Below are positions 6,575 through 9,975 of a stretch of DNA of 9,975 nt, one piece after another. A program made the position numbers and the translations under genes. Each line of letters begins with the position of its first letter. The stretch's first letter is position 1. The stretch lies in assembly GCA_001800495.1 (NCBI GenBank), contig MGVM01000055.1, positions 345 through 10,319 of the forward strand, read 5' to 3'. The DNA is from Elusimicrobia bacterium RIFOXYB2_FULL_48_7 (lineage in GTDB: Bacteria > Elusimicrobiota > Endomicrobiia > CG1-02-37-114 > XYA2-FULL-39-19). The notes under the pieces are model-generated. The model ran no database searches. It saw only the letters and a program-made list of their open reading frames with translations, and was not told the DNA's origin.

Positions 6575-7376
6575 ACATATTATAGCGGCTGTTTCTTATT
6601 TAATTTGCATATTTTTATCAAGTTGTTCTACTTTGGATGTAAAAGAAGAGATTAAACCCAAACTAGAAAAACGCGTATATTTGCAATTAATAGATAGTTA
6701 TGACACAAAGATAGAATCACGCAAATTTATGCATGTAATTAATAATCAGGATAATAAAAACATACAAATTGGAGATTCACTTGGAGAAATACAGGAATAT
6801 CCAATCGTGATGTCAAAACAATATGATGAAAATATACAGAAATCTAAAAAAGAATACGAAAATGAAAACTTTGAATGGGCTGCGAATGCATTATCAGAAG
6901 CATATAAAAAAGAGCCAGATAATCCATTTATACAATATTATTACGCAAGAGCGCTTTACAGGACTCAAAATGGAAGAATAAAAAGTTTTGATATTTATAG
7001 AAAACTTATTGAAAAAATAGATAATGAAAATCAAGAAGAAGGAATATTGGTAATAGATGAATGGTTTATAGAAGCATATTGGAAATTAGCAACAATTTAT
7101 TTGGATTATGAGAAATGGGATGAGGCTATTTACGAAATGACAAGGTTCTATTTAGGTTCAGGTGGAATGACATCAAGTGCATTAGAAGAGCAATTACTTT
7201 CATACTTGACAGAAGCGTATTATAGTAAGGGGGATTATCAATTATCTCAATATTACGCAAAAAAAACATTGAATAAAAACCCAGCTAACAGGTACGTTAA
7301 GGAATATATAGATAAAATAGAAAAACTAGGAGTGAAAAATATTAGTATTTATGAATATGACAGCAAGGTACCTTAA
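6567..7376 (+). CDS. TPR-repeat lipoprotein
   Basis: A 269-residue protein starting at ATG 6567. A hydrophobic stretch ends in the lipobox Leu17-Ser-Ser-Cys20, so it should be lipidated and membrane-anchored, with its bulk in the periplasm or outside. Residues about 85-118, 163-193 and 207-240 read as tetratricopeptide repeats; examples are EWAANALSEAYKKEPDNP, EAYWKLATIYLDYEKWDEAI and LTEAYYSKGDYQLSQYYAKK. These make helical scaffolds for protein-protein contact. An in-frame TTG at 6552 would add five residues, but the ATG places the lipobox at the usual distance. The start lies inside the end of the metallopeptidase gene, so the two are co-translated and may form a complex. It shares the AT-rich composition of that gene (a sampled line at 30% GC). 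Specific function unknown. Confidence 0.75.
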   Translation: MNKHIIAAVSYLICIFLSSCSTLDVKEEIKPKLEKRVYLQLIDSYDTKIESRKFMHVINNQDNKNIQIGDSLGEIQEYPIVMSKQYDENIQKSKKEYENENFEWAANALSEAYKKEPDNPFIQYYYARALYRTQNGRIKSFDIYRKLIEKIDNENQEEGILVIDEWFIEAYWKLATIYLDYEKWDEAIYEMTRFYLGSGGMTSSALEEQLLSYLTEAYYSKGDYQLSQYYAKKTLNKNPANRYVKEYIDKIEKLGVKNISIYEYDSKVP

Positions 7377-7393
7377 TATCAACCCAGCAATTT

Positions 7394-8212
7394 TCAATTA
7401 TACTTCCTGATGTAAACCCACCTGCCGAGCTTTATGACCTGCCCGCGGTTGATACTTTCCGGGTAGTTCTGATCAACCCAGTATTCAAACCTGTCAGCCA
7501 TAAGGATGTACCGCCATTCGCCCGTGCACGCCGCGTTGCCCAGCATTATGCACCTGGCAGACATGTACTTGAACGTGGGGCTTAAAATGCCTATGGGACA
7601 GTCAAGGGTGAGCTTGTAGGTATAGCAGAGCTTTTCGTACTGGGTTTTGCTCCTGGGGAGGTAGCGCAAATAGGGGTAACCAAGCATCCCGGTGCGGTGA
7701 AGATTGTACTTGTCACCCGGCATCACTGGCGCAAGGGTTTTCGGGTATCCCTTGTGGGCTGTTTTGTAGTTTTCCAGCGACTGGATCAGCCCCTGCATTT
7801 CTTTCCCTAGATTGTTGAATTCGTGCATGCGGAGCTTGTCTGAGGCGGTGATGGAGAATATCAATGTCAGGTATATCCACAGCGTGCCCCACGCTAAGTA
7901 GCTGGTGGCGTCGCTGTGCTTTTTTATCAGGTCGATTATCAAAAGAGCCGGAACAATGAAGGATAAGCAGAAGAATATTATGACTGCGATAAAGAACGAT
8001 GCCAGCATCAGGTAAAGCGACGGCCTTATCAGGGATTGGGGTAAGTTATAAAGCGGGACAAGCGCGCAGGCAAGCAGGATGCCCAGGAAGAACACCCAAA
8101 GCCCGGCGGGGATGAGCACTTTTTTGAGGTCATCCCGGTAGAACACGTAAAGGATGAAAGAAACAAGCAGGATGAGCACGGGGAGGATATAGAACAAAGT
8201 ATTTGCGGTCAT
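7394..8212 (-). CDS. Four-helix membrane protein with pseudopilin-like domain
   Basis: A 272-residue protein with predicted membrane helices at about 5-24, 32-52, 66-95 and 103-122, then a soluble domain. The start of that domain (LGKEMQGLIQSLENYKTAHKGYP, 135-157) resembles the helix and 'YPxxL' turn after the N-terminal helix of type II secretion pseudopilins. It continues with GYPYLRYLP (178-186) and Cys residues at 196, 205, 221 and 229, able to form disulfides if periplasmic. Full-length pseudopilins have one N-terminal helix and a processed prepilin leader; neither is present here, so this would be a domain reuse. The gene lies 53 bp after the glyS stop on the same strand and may be co-transcribed. 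The ATG at 8212 has no Shine-Dalgarno. Function unknown; the membrane topology is more secure than the domain resemblance. Confidence 0.7.
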   Translation of the reverse strand: MTANTLFYILPVLILLVSFILYVFYRDDLKKVLIPAGLWVFFLGILLACALVPLYNLPQSLIRPSLYLMLASFFIAVIIFFCLSFIVPALLIIDLIKKHSDATSYLAWGTLWIYLTLIFSITASDKLRMHEFNNLGKEMQGLIQSLENYKTAHKGYPKTLAPVMPGDKYNLHRTGMLGYPYLRYLPRSKTQYEKLCYTYKLTLDCPIGILSPTFKYMSARCIMLGNAACTGEWRYILMADRFEYWVDQNYPESINRGQVIKLGRWVYIRKYN

Positions 8213-8220
8213 AATAAAAG

Positions 8221-8249
8221 ATTATAACTTCGCCGATAAATCGGCAACT
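8221..8249 (-). promoter_or_regulatory. Possible promoter and small hairpin between glyS and the membrane gene
   Basis: On the minus strand a perfect TATAAT (8226-8221) stands only 8 bases before the ATG at 8212. A TTGCCG (8247-8242) is a weak -35 with a 15-bp spacer. Transcription from here would give a leaderless message, which would explain the missing ribosome-binding site. The same stretch has a short hairpin GCCGAT-AA-ATCGGC (8232-8245), too weak alone to be a convincing glyS terminator. Both readings are tentative. Confidence 0.25.
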
Positions 8250-8265
8250 ACGAAAGCTGGTATAA

Positions 8266-9975
8266 CTATTGGAGTTGGGAGATATCTGCAACGTTCAGGA
8301 AGAGGTTTATTGTTTCCTGCAGGAGGGCGAGGCGGTTGTCCCTCAAGGAGGTGTCCTCGGCCATTACCATGACCTTGTCAAAGAATTTGTCTATGGGGTT
8401 GCGCAGGGTAACCAGCTTTTTGAATGCTTCCAGATAGTTTTCCCAGGGTTTGAAGTCCTTGGCTATCAATGCCACCTGGCTGTGGAGGTCTATTTCTTCG
8501 GGTTCAGTAAGTTTTACGGGATCAACAGCGGCCGGAATTTCTATTTTTTTCTGATCACTCTGTTTCAGTATGTTGTTGGCGCGTTTAAATCCGGCGGTAA
8601 GCGGTTCGAAGTCCGGGGATTTCCTTATATCTTTAAGTGCTGTAAGTATATCTTCTATTCTGCTTAAAGTCATGGCTTTTTGATTTTGTGTTATTGGTCG
8701 TAATACTGCCCTTATTTCATCGATTTTATAACCTTTTTCTTCAAAAATAACCTCAAGTCGCTGCCATAAGAAGGTTTTTATTGAATTATAAAGAGCAGTT
8801 TTATCTTTAATTAGTGCTGAAGGGAAGTTGTCGATTGCAGCTTGAATAAATATTTCAGGTGATACATTGATGTTGTTTTCCAGCAATATCCTCAAAATAC
8901 CAATGGCCTGCCTTCTCAGTCCATAAGGATCGGCGGAGCCGGTGGGGATAAGTCCGACGGCGAAATCCCCTGTAATCGTGTCTATTTTATCGGCTATTGA
9001 AACAAATGCTGCTGTTTCGGATTCAGGTAGGTTACCTTGAGCTGAAAGAGGCAAGTAATGTTTTTCAACTGCATCACAAATTTCTTCGCTAACGCCGTTT
9101 TGCCTTGCATATATTGCGCCTATCACACCCTGGAGTTCAGGATATTCAAAGACAATATTTGTGAGCAAATCATTTTTACACAGCATGACAACCCTGTGAA
9201 TTTCATCTTTGTTGATAGGCAATATAGTTGATATGTAATTCAGCATTTTATCTATGCGTTCAACCTTGTCGTATACCGTGCCGAGTTTTTGCTGGAATAT
9301 GATGCCTTTGAGTTTCTCCGTCTTTGTTTCAAGCTTCTCTTTTAAGTCCTGCTGGTAGAAAAACTCGGCGTCCTTGAGGCGCGCTGAAGCGACTTTCTGG
9401 TAGCCGTCGCGCACAATTTCCTGGTGTTCTGACGCGCCGTTCCTGACGCCTACGAAGTAGTTGGTCAGCTTGCCGTCTTTCCCGATGATGGGGAAGAACT
9501 TCTGTTTCTTTTCCAGGCAGGTGGTTATGACAATTTCGGGAAGGTTAAGGAAGTTTTTGTCAAATTCGCACAGCACCGCGGTGGGATGCTCGACCAGGAA
9601 GGTGATCTCTTCAAGGAGTTTTTCTTCAAATTCCACCCTGCCGCCGGTTTTCTTTATTGCCTGGTTTATTTCATTCTTTATTGTTTCTTTTCTCACCTGC
9701 TGGTCAACAATTACGTAACTATTGCGCAACGCGGTGACATATTTTTCCGGCGCAGTGATTTTTATTTTCTTCGCCGATTTTACATATAGCCCGTATGTGA
9801 AAACACCGGATTTAATGCCCGCTACCGTTAATTTCAGCGGTTTTACGCCGTAAAGCGCAAGTAAACTCCTGATAGGCCGGGCGAAACGGAATTTGGAGTT
9901 GTTCCAGCACATTGTTTTTGGAAAATATATTTTTGTGATGATCTTTGTAAAGATCTCAGGCAGCACTTTTGATGT
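8266..9975 (-). CDS. glyS: Glycyl-tRNA synthetase beta subunit, 5' end outside window
   Basis: The beta chain of the alpha2beta2-type glycyl-tRNA synthetase, which binds tRNA-Gly while the alpha chain activates glycine. Numbering is from the in-frame GTG at 9966, but the frame is open to 9975 and LPEIFTKIITKIYFPKTM at its start is internal family sequence, so roughly 120 N-terminal residues lie beyond the window. Family landmarks are RFARPIR (27-33), EYPELQGVIGAIYA (274-287), KHYLP (302-306), ADKIDT (325-330), and PTGSADPYGLRRQAIGILRI (341-360). Near the C-terminus are FFDKVMVMAED (528-538) and RLALLQ (543-548), ending NVADISQLQ in the tRNA-binding domain. It is intact where visible. Composition is uneven: sampled lines run from 28% GC (8761-8820) to 58% (9361-9420). 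The alpha-chain gene would be expected just upstream, outside the window. Confidence 0.95.
   Translation of the reverse strand, partial: TSKVLPEIFTKIITKIYFPKTMCWNNSKFRFARPIRSLLALYGVKPLKLTVAGIKSGVFTYGLYVKSAKKIKITAPEKYVTALRNSYVIVDQQVRKETIKNEINQAIKKTGGRVEFEEKLLEEITFLVEHPTAVLCEFDKNFLNLPEIVITTCLEKKQKFFPIIGKDGKLTNYFVGVRNGASEHQEIVRDGYQKVASARLKDAEFFYQQDLKEKLETKTEKLKGIIFQQKLGTVYDKVERIDKMLNYISTILPINKDEIHRVVMLCKNDLLTNIVFEYPELQGVIGAIYARQNGVSEEICDAVEKHYLPLSAQGNLPESETAAFVSIADKIDTITGDFAVGLIPTGSADPYGLRRQAIGILRILLENNINVSPEIFIQAAIDNFPSALIKDKTALYNSIKTFLWQRLEVIFEEKGYKIDEIRAVLRPITQNQKAMTLSRIEDILTALKDIRKSPDFEPLTAGFKRANNILKQSDQKKIEIPAAVDPVKLTEPEEIDLHSQVALIAKDFKPWENYLEAFKKLVTLRNPIDKFFDKVMVMAEDTSLRDNRLALLQETINLFLNVADISQLQ

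Larger units (their letters stand above)
5597..7390. other. AT-rich two-gene cassette, probably acquired
   Basis: GC drops to about 20-30% in hand-counted 60-base lines here, against about 55% in the ATP-grasp gene and a visibly GC-richer stretch just past 7400. The change on the right is abrupt, at the 17-bp gap between convergent stop codons. No transposase, integrase, tRNA or flanking direct repeat was seen, so the mode of transfer is unknown. It contains only the metallopeptidase and TPR lipoprotein genes. Confidence 0.5.

Noticed and set aside
8269..8667. Plus-strand 132-codon open frame inside glyS
   Set aside because: It is antisense to a clear GlyS C-terminal domain with family motifs; its translation has no domain character.
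1..9975. CRISPR array, tRNA, rRNA or transposase genes
   Set aside because: No regularly spaced repeats, cloverleaf-like sequence, ribosomal motif or transposase reading frame was seen on either strand.

Overview
The window looks like part of an uncultured Gram-negative bacterial genome. The host background is roughly 50-55% GC. There is a two-subunit type glycyl-tRNA synthetase (the beta chain is seen), plus an exported protein with a signal peptide and a lipobox lipoprotein. I cannot place it more precisely. The mix of ATP-grasp enzymes, an MNT/HEPN pair and small exported proteins recalls candidate phyla such as Omnitrophota or Elusimicrobiota, but that is only an impression.

Layout, left to right. 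(1) Positions 1-4361, plus strand: three tightly linked genes encode two different ATP-grasp ligases (the first cut by the window edge, the second overlapping it by one base in a TAATG junction) and a galactokinase-family GHMP kinase. The kinase's sugar-binding motif is not that of a true galactokinase and instead resembles what I remember of plant galacturonokinase. This looks like a biosynthetic operon that phosphorylates a sugar or sugar acid and makes amide-type bonds; its product is unknown. A perfect 8-bp palindrome of a common dispersed-repeat type lies before the kinase gene. (2) Positions 4375-5436: a two-gene MNT/HEPN toxin-antitoxin-type module. The nucleotidyltransferase carries an N-terminal winged helix, and the promoter contains two tandem palindromic operator-like sites exactly 20 bp apart, which suggests autoregulation. 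(3) Positions 5437-5596: a non-coding gap with two strong inverted repeats. (4) Positions 5597-7376: a markedly AT-rich pair (about 20-30% GC in sampled stretches) encoding an exported HExxH putative zinc metallopeptidase and a TPR lipoprotein, overlapping by 8 bp. This pair is probably horizontally acquired. (5) Positions 7394-9975, minus strand: the housekeeping glyS gene (5' end outside the window), followed 53 bp downstream by a gene for a four-helix membrane protein with a pseudopilin-like soluble domain.

The most promising undescribed elements are the ATP-grasp/ATP-grasp/uronokinase-like operon, the paired palindromes controlling the winged-helix MNT-HEPN module, and the AT-rich metallopeptidase/TPR-lipoprotein cassette. 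All functional statements rest on reading motifs by eye; no database search was possible.
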